DNA of 64,000 nucleotides from JAHELQ01 sp965603365. GTDB taxonomy: Bacteria > Acidobacteriota > Aminicenantia > UBA2199. Shown piece after piece: positions 56,573-64,000 of this stretch. Below the pieces are notes generated by a model that saw nothing but the letters and a program-made list of their open reading frames with translations, did no database searches and had not been told where the DNA came from. The stretch is from assembly GCA_965603365.1 (NCBI GenBank), contig CBFDCR010000003.1:65401-129400 (forward strand), in the 5' to 3' direction. Made by a program: the position numbers and the translations under genes. The stretch's first letter is position 1, and each line of letters opens with the position of its first letter.

Positions 56573-59500
56573 ATGAACAAAAAAAAGATAAAAGTCGTTT
56601 TTACCGGCGGGGGTACGGGCGGCCACGTTTATCCCAACATTGCCATTTATGAAGCCATCAGGGAGAAGTACCCGGACTCTGCATTTTTGTATATCGGTAC
56701 CCGGAAGGGGGCCGAGGCCAGGATCGTCAAGACGATTCCCCAGCCCATCGATTTTGTGGCGGTGCTGTCAAAGGGGATTCCCCAGCGGGTAAAGAGTTTT
56801 CAGACAGTGGTCTCCCTCTGTTACATCCTGCTGGGTACGGTTAAGAGTTTTTTTGTGCTGCGCAAGTTTAAACCGGATATCATTATCGGCAGCGGCGGTT
56901 ACGTGGCGGCGCCGGTGCTGCTGGCCGCCTCCCTGTTGAGGCTGAGCGTGTTTGTCCACGAACAAAATGCAGTGCCCGGCCGGTTGAACCGCTTCATCGC
57001 CCGCTTCGCCTCCCGCATCGGTGTCTCCTTCCCCTCCACCGCCAAATTTTTCCCCGAAAACAAGGTAGTGGTTTCCGGCTATCCGCTGAGAAAAAAGATT
57101 GTCTACAACAAGGGCGAGAATGTCAAAGAGAAGTACCGGATCCCGGAGAAAAACAAGGTCATTTTTATATTCGGCGGCAGCGGCGGTGCCCGGACCATCA
57201 ATACGGCGGTTGCAAAAGTACTGCCCCAATTGCTGGAGATCGGCGACTTAACCGTCATACTATCCACCGGCCGGGGGTATTCGAAGGAATATAAGGCCTT
57301 TGACGATACCGTAAAGATCCTGGAGAAGAACGACATCCCGGCTGAAATCCCGGGAAAACTCATTATCCGGGAATATTTCGACAATATCGACGAGATCTAT
57401 GCCATTACCGACCTGGTGGTATCGAGGGCCGGGGCAGGGACCATCAAGGAGATTACCACCATCGGGATTCCGTCAATATTGATTCCCAAGATCGACCTGC
57501 CCGGCGACCATCAGATCCTGAATGCCCACGAAGTCCAGAAGATTGGCGGTGCCAGGGTGGTCTACGAGGAGGTCAGGATTCTTCAGAACCGGCGGATTAT
57601 CTACATTCCCGAAACCCGGCTGCTGGAGGTCATCAAGACCACCATGTTCGAGGGCAGCGACCTGTTTAATATGAAAAAAAATCTCAAGCAGGTGGAAAAA
57701 CACAACAGCACGGAACTGATTCTGAAAGAGATCGAGCAGGTGGTGGAGAGGAAGGAAAAGATCGACGAGAAGCAGATTAAAGTATTCTATATGCAGTCGG
57801 AGGACGATGAGAAGAGTTATGAACTGATCTTCGATACCACCACCTTCGGCAATACTTATTTGAGCGACATTTTCCTGGAGAATGTGGATGAGAATGTGCT
57901 GTTTAAGATTCAGAATCTAAATCACAAGGACAGGCTGATCTTAAAGCGCATCCGGGGAGATATCCGGGTCAATGGTCAGGAGGTGGATAAGTGGGCCGAG
58001 ATTAAAGAGGACGATGAGATCGGTATACAGGATAAGGTTTTTGTCTTAAAAAGTTACTTTGAAAAGGTCCAGGAGTATACCAGTGAGAAGACCCTGTCGG
58101 CCAAAATGATGGGCTCCTCTTTCGGAATCGTGGTCTCCAGGCTGGGCGGTTTCTTGCGGGAGATATTTACGGCCGCCTATTTCGGTGCCGGCAAGGCCAT
58201 GGATATTTTTGCCATCGGTCTTACCCTGTCCAATTTCATCCGGCGCATCGTGGCGGAAAACGCCCTGGAGAATGCCTTTTTGCCCATTTTCTTAAGGATG
58301 TTTCACCGCAGCTCCCGGCAGAAAACCTGGGAGGCGGCCTCCTCCATTGTCAATACCACCTTGCTGCTGTCGTTGGGCTTCACCGTTATCGGTGTACTGG
58401 CGGCTCCCCTTATCATCAAGGCCCTGTTTTCGGTTTACCTGGAGCGGGGTATGTACGTGCAGACCGTGAATATGACCCGCCTGATGTTCCCCTACCTATT
58501 GCTGGTGACCGGTGCCGCGGTCATGGCCACCTATTTGAAGGCCTTTAATCGCTTTGGCTTAGCCGAGTCCTCGGCGGTGTTCTTCTCCGTGGGTACTATT
58601 ATCGGGATCGTCTTTTTTTACCGGGTGTGGGGCCTGTACGCGTTGGCGGTGGGTGTCTTGTTGGGCGGCCTCTTCCAGATTTTGTTTTTGATGCCCTTTA
58701 TTTTTAAGGTGTTTAAAGATAAACGGGTGGCCTTTTCCTATAAACTGCTCGTCAATTTTAACAGCACCACCAATAAGAAGTACTATGCCCAGTTGGGCCC
58801 CATCTCCTTTGATGTACTGTTGGCCAAGACCTCCGAGATTGTGGACCGGCTGTTGGCCTCCCGACTGCCGGTGGGCTCGATCTCTTACCTCTACTATTCC
58901 CAGACGATTTTTCGGCTGCCCTTTGCCATTGTTTCCCAGGCCATCAACAGCGTGATTTTAAAGGAGTTTTCCGATCAGATGGCCCTGTTTGATAAACAGA
59001 AGGCCCGGCGGCTGTTCCTGGACGGCATTAAGACCAATTTGTTTTTGTTGACCCCCCTGTCTATCTTGATGGTTATCCTGGCGGGTCCCCTGGTATCGCT
59101 GCTGCTGGAAAGATTTAGCTTTACCGCCGCCGATGTCGAGCATACCGCCTTTGCCCTGCAATTTTATGCCCTCGGACTCATCGGCTGGGGCATCCATTCG
59201 CTGACGGTGCGCATTTTCTCGGCCCGCATCGATATCAAGACCTCGGTGCTGATCAATTTCTTCATGTTGGGTACCAATATTACCCTCTGTATCCTCCTGG
59301 TCAGGACACCGTTAAGGTATGCCGGACTGGCCCTGGCCACCTCGATCTCTTACCTGCTGTTTTCCGTTCTCAGGGTGGCGGTACTGAAATTGAAACTGGG
59401 ACAGGAAGATATCTTGATCAAGTGGAAGGAAATTTTAGTGTCCTTTTTAAAGACCATGGCGGCTGCCGGCCTGATGGTGATTGTGGTGGTGGAATCCCGG

Positions 59501-60352
59501 TTGATATTCGGTAAAATTCGATTCGCTTCTAAGTCGATTGAGAATATTGTACTGCTGGTATCTCTCTCCTTTATCGGTATCTCCATCTATTTCCTGTCGT
59601 CTTTGCTGCTGCGCAACACGGAAGTGCTGATTTTCCGGAAGAGTTTATTGAAAAGAAAGCGCCAGGAGGTTCCCATCTCGCTGCTTTCTCCCTTTCAATT
59701 CTTAGAAAAGGTAGGCAAGAAACCGGATCAGTTTTACGATGATTATTCGTATAAGATCAATATCTATACCTCCAGCCCCGGTTGGGAAGTCCGCAACGTG
59801 GGTATTAAATTAATCGGGATCTTTAAAGATAAGGATAAAGTCGCTTACCTGCTGGAAATCCTGAAGTCGGTCGAAGAGAATGGCTTTATCAAGCGCAATG
59901 CCCTGATTTCCTTAAGGCAACTGGATGTGTGGGATTCGGAACTGACGGATCTATTGAAGCAGTTGCTCCATGACCCTTATTATGAAGTCCGGGTGGCGGC
60001 CGTCGATTACCTGCGGGAGTGTATACCGGCCCGGGAGTATACAAATTTTAAGGAGATCATCCGTCAAAAGTTGAAGAAATCGAGGTGGGAAGAGAAGCTG
60101 GCCTGCCTGAGGCTGGTGGCCCGGTTGGGGGATAAAGAAGATCTCCCCTACCTGGAGGGTTACTATTTAAACAGCAATTCCCGCTTGAGGGAAGAGCTGC
60201 TGGAACTGCTGCACAGTTTTTACCGTCGAAACCTGTTCACCCCCGAAGAGACCAAAGGGCATATCGAGAAAATTCTGCTCACCTCGAACAATCTCAGTCC
60301 CGAATTTAGACTGAAATCGCTTATCAAGAAGATCTATAGGGAGATTGAATAA
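56573..60352 (+). CDS. MurG-FHA-MurJ fusion protein: lipid II synthase joined to lipid II flippase
   Basis: A single 1259-residue reading frame. Residues 1-385 are MurG (UDP-GlcNAc:lipid I transferase): GGGTGGHVYPN (12-22), IIGSGGYVAAPV, VHEQNAVPGRLNR, FGGSGGARTIN, SRAGAGTIKE and PGDHQ. Residues ~405-500 look like an FHA-type beta sandwich (LKRIRGDIRVNGQEVD, DDEIGI). Residues ~510-1020 are MurJ/MviN with some 13-14 helices; GSSFGIVVSRLGGFLREIFTAAYFG and the AENALENAFLPIF stretch are diagnostic. Residues ~1040-1259 are helical repeats of HEAT type (HDPYYEVRVAAVDYL). No stop or frameshift interrupts the join. mraY follows after 1 bp. Normally murG and murJ are separate genes. Confidence 0.88.
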   Translation: MNKKKIKVVFTGGGTGGHVYPNIAIYEAIREKYPDSAFLYIGTRKGAEARIVKTIPQPIDFVAVLSKGIPQRVKSFQTVVSLCYILLGTVKSFFVLRKFKPDIIIGSGGYVAAPVLLAASLLRLSVFVHEQNAVPGRLNRFIARFASRIGVSFPSTAKFFPENKVVVSGYPLRKKIVYNKGENVKEKYRIPEKNKVIFIFGGSGGARTINTAVAKVLPQLLEIGDLTVILSTGRGYSKEYKAFDDTVKILEKNDIPAEIPGKLIIREYFDNIDEIYAITDLVVSRAGAGTIKEITTIGIPSILIPKIDLPGDHQILNAHEVQKIGGARVVYEEVRILQNRRIIYIPETRLLEVIKTTMFEGSDLFNMKKNLKQVEKHNSTELILKEIEQVVERKEKIDEKQIKVFYMQSEDDEKSYELIFDTTTFGNTYLSDIFLENVDENVLFKIQNLNHKDRLILKRIRGDIRVNGQEVDKWAEIKEDDEIGIQDKVFVLKSYFEKVQEYTSEKTLSAKMMGSSFGIVVSRLGGFLREIFTAAYFGAGKAMDIFAIGLTLSNFIRRIVAENALENAFLPIFLRMFHRSSRQKTWEAASSIVNTTLLLSLGFTVIGVLAAPLIIKALFSVYLERGMYVQTVNMTRLMFPYLLLVTGAAVMATYLKAFNRFGLAESSAVFFSVGTIIGIVFFYRVWGLYALAVGVLLGGLFQILFLMPFIFKVFKDKRVAFSYKLLVNFNSTTNKKYYAQLGPISFDVLLAKTSEIVDRLLASRLPVGSISYLYYSQTIFRLPFAIVSQAINSVILKEFSDQMALFDKQKARRLFLDGIKTNLFLLTPLSILMVILAGPLVSLLLERFSFTAADVEHTAFALQFYALGLIGWGIHSLTVRIFSARIDIKTSVLINFFMLGTNITLCILLVRTPLRYAGLALATSISYLLFSVLRVAVLKLKLGQEDILIKWKEILVSFLKTMAAAGLMVIVVVESRLIFGKIRFASKSIENIVLLVSLSFIGISIYFLSSLLLRNTEVLIFRKSLLKRKRQEVPISLLSPFQFLEKVGKKPDQFYDDYSYKINIYTSSPGWEVRNVGIKLIGIFKDKDKVAYLLEILKSVEENGFIKRNALISLRQLDVWDSELTDLLKQLLHDPYYEVRVAAVDYLRECIPAREYTNFKEIIRQKLKKSRWEEKLACLRLVARLGDKEDLPYLEGYYLNSNSRLREELLELLHSFYRRNLFTPEETKGHIEKILLTSNNLSPEFRLKSLIKKIYREIE

Positions 60353-60353
60353 A

Positions 60354-61451
60354 ATGATCCTATGGCTGATCGAACTATTTCCCTCGTTTCCGTTCCAGCG
60401 GCTGGTTTCCTATATCAGCTTCCGCTCATTGATGGCCATGCTGACCGCCTTCCTGATCGGGGTAGTGCTGGGCCGGCGATTGATCAATATCATTTATCGC
60501 CTGAATCTCCGGGATCAAATCAGGGAGTACGGCGATATCTCCTCGAGGAACAAGGAGGGCACTCCCACCATGGGGGGATTGATCATTTTTTTCTCCTTTC
60601 TCATCTCCATCCTGCTGTGGGGCAAGCTGGACAATTTTTTTATCAGCGTTATCATATTTGCCGCCTTCTGGTTTACCGCCCTGGGCTTTTTCGACGACTA
60701 TCTGAAGAGCCGGCGGGGCTCCAGCGACGCCGGCCTGAGCCGGAGCCTGAAACTGGTATTTCAGGCTCTCTTCGGCTTGATCCTGGCCTTGCTGGTGCTG
60801 TCGCCCTCTTCGTCGCCCTTTGATTCGGCCATCATCACCAGCTTGTTTGTACCCTTTATAAAAAATCCGGTGGTGGACCTGGCCTACTTGTATTATCCAT
60901 TTATTATCCTGGTCATTATCGGCATCTCCAATTCCATCAATTTTGCCGACGGCCTGGATGGGCTGGCCACGGTGCCGGTCTCCCTGGTGGCCGCGGTATA
61001 CGCCGTGTTTGCCTATATTATCGGCAATACCAGGGCGGCGGAGTATTTCCTGTTTCCCTTTGTCAACGGCACGGGAGAACTGGTGGTGGCCCTGGTGGCC
61101 CTGGTAGGGTCCCTGGTGGCATTCTTATGGTTTAATACCTATCCTGCCGAGGTATTCATGGGGGATACCGGTTCCCTTTTACTGGGGGGGGTGATCGGCA
61201 CCACCGCGGTGCTGCTGAAGAAGGAGCTGCTGTTTCTAATCGTGGGCGGGGTGTTTGTGATTGAATTCCTGTCGGTTTTTATCCAGGATTTTATCGGCAT
61301 CAAATTGTTGAAGCGGCGAATCCTGTACCGGGCCCCCATTCATCATACCTATCAATTTCTGGGTATTGCCGAGACCAAAATCGTGGTGCGCTTCTGGATC
61401 ATCGCCGTCTTGTTTGCGCTGGTCAGTTTGATCAGTTTAAAGTTGAGGTAG
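60354..61451 (+). CDS. mraY: Phospho-N-acetylmuramoyl-pentapeptide transferase MraY
   Basis: A 365-residue polyprenyl-phosphate transferase making lipid I. Active-site segments are GTPTMGGLII, FFDDYLKSRRG, NSINFADGLDGLATVP, FMGDTGSLLLGG and the cytoplasmic HH loop APIHHTYQFLG. About ten transmembrane helices fit the family. It lies 1 bp after the fusion gene and is probably translated by coupling. The ATG three codons into the open frame is used. Confidence 0.94.
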   Translation: MILWLIELFPSFPFQRLVSYISFRSLMAMLTAFLIGVVLGRRLINIIYRLNLRDQIREYGDISSRNKEGTPTMGGLIIFFSFLISILLWGKLDNFFISVIIFAAFWFTALGFFDDYLKSRRGSSDAGLSRSLKLVFQALFGLILALLVLSPSSSPFDSAIITSLFVPFIKNPVVDLAYLYYPFIILVIIGISNSINFADGLDGLATVPVSLVAAVYAVFAYIIGNTRAAEYFLFPFVNGTGELVVALVALVGSLVAFLWFNTYPAEVFMGDTGSLLLGGVIGTTAVLLKKELLFLIVGGVFVIEFLSVFIQDFIGIKLLKRRILYRAPIHHTYQFLGIAETKIVVRFWIIAVLFALVSLISLKLR

Positions 61452-61493
61452 GGAGTGAAGTGGTCGAGGGGTAAAGTGAGTGGGGAGAAAGTG

Positions 61494-62165
61494 ATGATTC
61501 GAGAATTGAGGGAAATTTTACTATTTTTGAGTTATGCGTTTAGACATTATGTGCTTCACCTGGCACGGCTTTTCCTCTATTTTACGGCGGTCCTGGTACT
61601 CATCATCCTGGTCTTTTTTACCACGGTGCGGTTGACCGCCGGTGTATGGTCGTTTCTGGCCTTCCTGCCCCTGGTTTTGGCCGGCCACCTCCTGGTGCAG
61701 CGGATTTTTTTCCGGAAGTATCAAATCCGTTTGAATCGGTTGTTGATCGGTTTTTTAAAGGAAAAACAGGACGAGGTGCCGGTTTCCGGCGAAGAGGTGC
61801 AGCAGATTCTCGATATGATTAAAGATTTGCGGCGATATCCGGCCCTCAGGCTCTCCCCCAGGATGCGCTGCGCCCTGGCGGTGTTAAAATTTTCCGGGGA
61901 CGACCGCCTCCCCCTGGAAGATAGAGCTTTAAATCAGGCGGCCCGGGCGAGCCGAAAATACTCTACTTCAGGGTATCTTCTACTTCTACTGTTACTGATT
62001 TTCTTTAGTGCCATATCGTTTTTATTTACCCTGGGACTGGCGATTCCCATCAAAGTCCTGATCTTTACGCTGGGATTCGTGTTTGCCTACTCCGTCTACC
62101 TGACGATCATCGACCCGATTGTGGGGCTGCTGATCCAGTACAACCTCAGCCGGTTGAGCGCTTAA
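61494..62165 (+). CDS. Membrane protein of unknown function downstream of mraY
   Basis: A 223-residue membrane protein with an N-terminal pair of helices (LHLARLFLYFTAVLVLIILV, GVWSFLAFLPLVLAGHLLV), a central soluble helical stretch (~80-155, basic, LRRYPALRLSPRMR) and a C-terminal pair (YLLLLLLLIFFSAISFLF, VLIFTLGFVFAYSVYL). No family was recognised. GGAG precedes this ATG; 13 upstream codons are rejected. It shares strand and a 42-bp gap with mraY, so a peptidoglycan-related role is plausible but unproven. Confidence 0.7.
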   Translation: MIRELREILLFLSYAFRHYVLHLARLFLYFTAVLVLIILVFFTTVRLTAGVWSFLAFLPLVLAGHLLVQRIFFRKYQIRLNRLLIGFLKEKQDEVPVSGEEVQQILDMIKDLRRYPALRLSPRMRCALAVLKFSGDDRLPLEDRALNQAARASRKYSTSGYLLLLLLLIFFSAISFLFTLGLAIPIKVLIFTLGFVFAYSVYLTIIDPIVGLLIQYNLSRLSA

Positions 62166-62245
62166 CCCGGCAGCCCGTCGATATCCAGGTCGGTAATCCG
62201 GTTTGATATTGCGGCTGATGACGATCTGTCTCCATAATGAGATTT

Positions 62246-63784
62246 TTATTGATGATAGTGGGCTAGATTCAAGGTGCGGTACTGCAACGCCTCCTGGATG
62301 TGGGGGGGCTGAATATCGGTCCAGCCTTGCAGATCGGCAATGGTCCTGGCAATTTTCAGGATGCGAAAATAACTCCGGGCACTGAGATCCAGTTTGTCGA
62401 TGGCACTCTTGAGTATCGTTTCTCCCTCTTCATCCAGGGCACAAAATCGTTTAATGGCCCGGTTGTCCATCTGGCCGTTGGCAAAAACTTTCTGGTGCTT
62501 TATATGGCTGAATCGTTCCAGTTGGAGGCTGCGGGCATGAAGCACCCGTTTCCTGATACTTTCGGAGCTTTCGGCCAAGCCTTTAGAGGTGATTTCGGCT
62601 ATTTTCACCTTTTTGACTTCGATCTGTAGATCGATGCGGTCCAGCAGCGGCTTGGAGATCTTGGAGTAGTATTTTCGCCTCTGGTAGTCGCTGCAAACGT
62701 AATACTGCGAATCCTTGATGCCGATGGAATCCTCACAGGGATTCATGGCCGCAATCAGCATGAACCGGGCCGGGTAGGTATAGGAGGTGAGGGAGCGGGA
62801 AATGGTAATTTTGCTATCTTCTAAGGGCTGTCGCAGCACTTCTAAGGCCGGGCGTTTGAAGTAGGGCAGCTCGTCTAAAAACAGCACCCCGTTGTGGGCC
62901 AGTGAAATTTCTCCCGGCACCGGGTATTTACCGCCGCCGCTGATGCCCACGTCGGAGATGGTGTGATGGGGGGAACGGAAGGGCCGGACGGTCACCAGGC
63001 CGTTGAGGCGGTTTAATAAGCCGGCGGCACTGTAAATGAGGGAGGTCTCTAAGATCTCATCGTCGGTCATATCCGGCAAAATCGAGGGCAGGGCCTTGGC
63101 GATCATGGATTTGCCCGCGCCCGGCGGGCCGATCATGAGTGCGTTGTGAAACCCGGCCGCGGCGATCTCCATCATGCGCTTGGCTAAGTACTGCCCCTTG
63201 ATTTCGGCAAAATTTACCGCGGCCCTGCCGGGCTTCATTTTGAAATCACTCTTAAAAGGCTCAAAGGAGTGGGGATCTTTTATAAATCCCATTACCTCGT
63301 TTAAGTTGTCCAGGGCGTAGACGTCGATGCCTTTCACAAAGGCGGCTTCGATGCCGTTTTCGTGGGGGATGACGATTCCCTTATACCCCTTTTCCCTGGC
63401 AAACAGGGCCAGGTTCAGGACCCCCTTGACCGGTTTTAACTCGCCGTTCAGGTTGAGTTCGCCAAAAAACAGGAACTCCTCAAACAGGTGGTCGTCGAAA
63501 TCGTATTGGTTCTTCAGGATGCCGGTGGTGATGGGCAGATCAAAGGCGGAGCCCTCTTTCTTGACATCCGCCGGCGACAGGTTGACCACCACCTTGAGAC
63601 CTAAGGGATACTCGAAGCCGGAGTTCTTGATGGCAAAGCGGATGCGTTCCTTGCTCTCCTTGACCGCGTTGTCCGGCAGCCCCACGATGGTGATGCCCGG
63701 GATGCCCCGGGAAAATCCCACTTCCACTTCGGTAGGTATGACTTCCAGGCCGTTCAGCACAATAGACTTAATCTTACTAATCAC
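62246..63784 (-). CDS. comM: YifB/ComM family Mg-chelatase-like AAA ATPase
   Basis: A 512-residue ComM-type protein. The N-terminal ~190 residues form the Lon-protease-like domain (GLEVIPTEVEVGFSRGIPG, VVNLSPADVKKEGSAFDLP). The AAA core has Walker A GPPGAGKSM, HHTISDVG and Walker B GVLFLDEL, then an arginine-finger region and a C-terminal helical domain with SARSYFRILKIARTIADL. ComM is a hexameric helicase that extends branch migration in natural transformation; a Mg-chelatase role is not implied. It starts at GTG after AGGTGAG. The 80 bp to the convergent neighbour hold nothing recognisable. Confidence 0.92.
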   Translation of the reverse strand: MISKIKSIVLNGLEVIPTEVEVGFSRGIPGITIVGLPDNAVKESKERIRFAIKNSGFEYPLGLKVVVNLSPADVKKEGSAFDLPITTGILKNQYDFDDHLFEEFLFFGELNLNGELKPVKGVLNLALFAREKGYKGIVIPHENGIEAAFVKGIDVYALDNLNEVMGFIKDPHSFEPFKSDFKMKPGRAAVNFAEIKGQYLAKRMMEIAAAGFHNALMIGPPGAGKSMIAKALPSILPDMTDDEILETSLIYSAAGLLNRLNGLVTVRPFRSPHHTISDVGISGGGKYPVPGEISLAHNGVLFLDELPYFKRPALEVLRQPLEDSKITISRSLTSYTYPARFMLIAAMNPCEDSIGIKDSQYYVCSDYQRRKYYSKISKPLLDRIDLQIEVKKVKIAEITSKGLAESSESIRKRVLHARSLQLERFSHIKHQKVFANGQMDNRAIKRFCALDEEGETILKSAIDKLDLSARSYFRILKIARTIADLQGWTDIQPPHIQEALQYRTLNLAHYHQ

Positions 63785-63854
63785 CGCTCACCTCGACGTT
63801 TAATAATGAATCTTATTTATATCAATTCTGCCCCAAAAAAGCAAATCCTCCCCA

Positions 63855-63870
63855 AAATTTGGCCTGTCCC
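63855..63870. repeat. Dispersed GCCTGTCCC repeat core
   Basis: AAATTTGGCCTGTCCC matches the core of the repeats at 2751-2778 and 3428-3455, and again stands close to a 21-bp array (63907-64000). Confidence 0.5.
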
Positions 63871-63906
63871 CTTCCGACTCTCCTTTTACATCGTAAAAAA
63901 GGAATC

Positions 63907-64000
63907 GATACCGGAGTTCAAAGGGTCGATATCGGTGCCCCCTGGGGGTGCTATCGGGGCAAAAAGGGTCGATATCGGTGCCCCCTTGGGGTGATACCGG
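63907..64000. repeat. 21-22-bp tandem repeat array running off the window
   Basis: Units start at 63907 (GATACCGGAG), 63928 (GATATCGGTGCCCCCT), 63949 (TGCTATCGGGGC), 63971 (GATATCGGTGCCCCCT) and 63992 (TGATACCGG, truncated by the window end). Periods are 21, 21, 22 and 21 bp. The GATATCGG core recalls the short array at 2897-2946. A small hairpin CCTTTT/AAAAGG (about 63882-63902) precedes it. It continues beyond the window. Confidence 0.75.

Overview
This window comes from a diderm (Gram-negative-type) bacterium. Supporting evidence: outer-membrane-type beta-barrel proteins with signal peptides, lipoproteins, Reg_prop/Y_Y_Y sensor kinases, a CreBC pair, and lipid II assembly genes. Coding density is high, GC is moderate, many starts have strong GGAGG ribosome binding sites, and sigma70-type boxes with 17-bp spacing recur. 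RiPP leaders of the KL-x-NK-x-TI-x-x-L...GG type, hybrid sensor kinases and many toxin-antitoxin (TA) pairs would fit an uncultured Acidobacteriota/Aminicenantes-like or Bacteroidota-like lineage, but no rRNA or other marker here settles this. No tRNA, rRNA, CRISPR array or transposase gene was recognised.

Layout. 1-5 kb: the 3' part of a PvdE/SyrD-like peptide exporter, a deoxynucleoside kinase, a CYTH protein, a long 21-bp tandem array, a PIN-toxin module and a cupin. 5.1-10 kb: a six-gene minus-strand cassette built around a caspase-like peptidase, ending in a clear terminator and preceded by 21-bp-spaced operator-like repeats. Next to it lies a 1368-residue hybrid two-component regulator (10.2-14.3 kb). 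14.5-22.3 kb: an outer-membrane protein, a MazEF pair, a YtrA-type GntR/ABC operon and a secreted protein. 22.4-26.4 kb: an MNT/HEPN pair followed by a membrane-anchored NACHT ATPase, a candidate defence locus. 26.5-31.5 kb: housekeeping operon thiC, MBL hydrolase, yebC, ruvC, ruvA, ruvB. 31.7-44.9 kb: VapBC, a second 21-bp array, a lipoprotein metalloprotease, a Uma2 protein, an alpha/beta hydrolase, creBC, a two-subunit molybdenum hydroxylase, a lanthipeptide-like precursor, MazEF and rlmD. 45-52.9 kb: a phosphorelay cluster (two SpoIIAA-like proteins, three histidine kinases, a double receiver) followed by a second RiPP precursor. 53-54.3 kb: a DUF2975/XRE operon with three operator repeats of exactly 21 bp. 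55-62 kb: M16 peptidase, a giant MurG-MurJ fusion, MraY, then a ComM-type ATPase.

Two results stand out. First, one 1259-residue protein joins MurG (lipid II synthase), an FHA-like segment, MurJ (lipid II flippase) and a helical-repeat tail, immediately upstream of MraY, so the last three membrane steps of peptidoglycan precursor assembly are encoded by two adjacent genes. Second, intergenic regions hold a family of tandem arrays with a 20-22 bp period but unrelated unit sequences, often next to a GGGGACGC...GCGTCCCC palindrome or a GCCTGTCCC motif. Together they look like a composite intergenic element not explained by any gene here.
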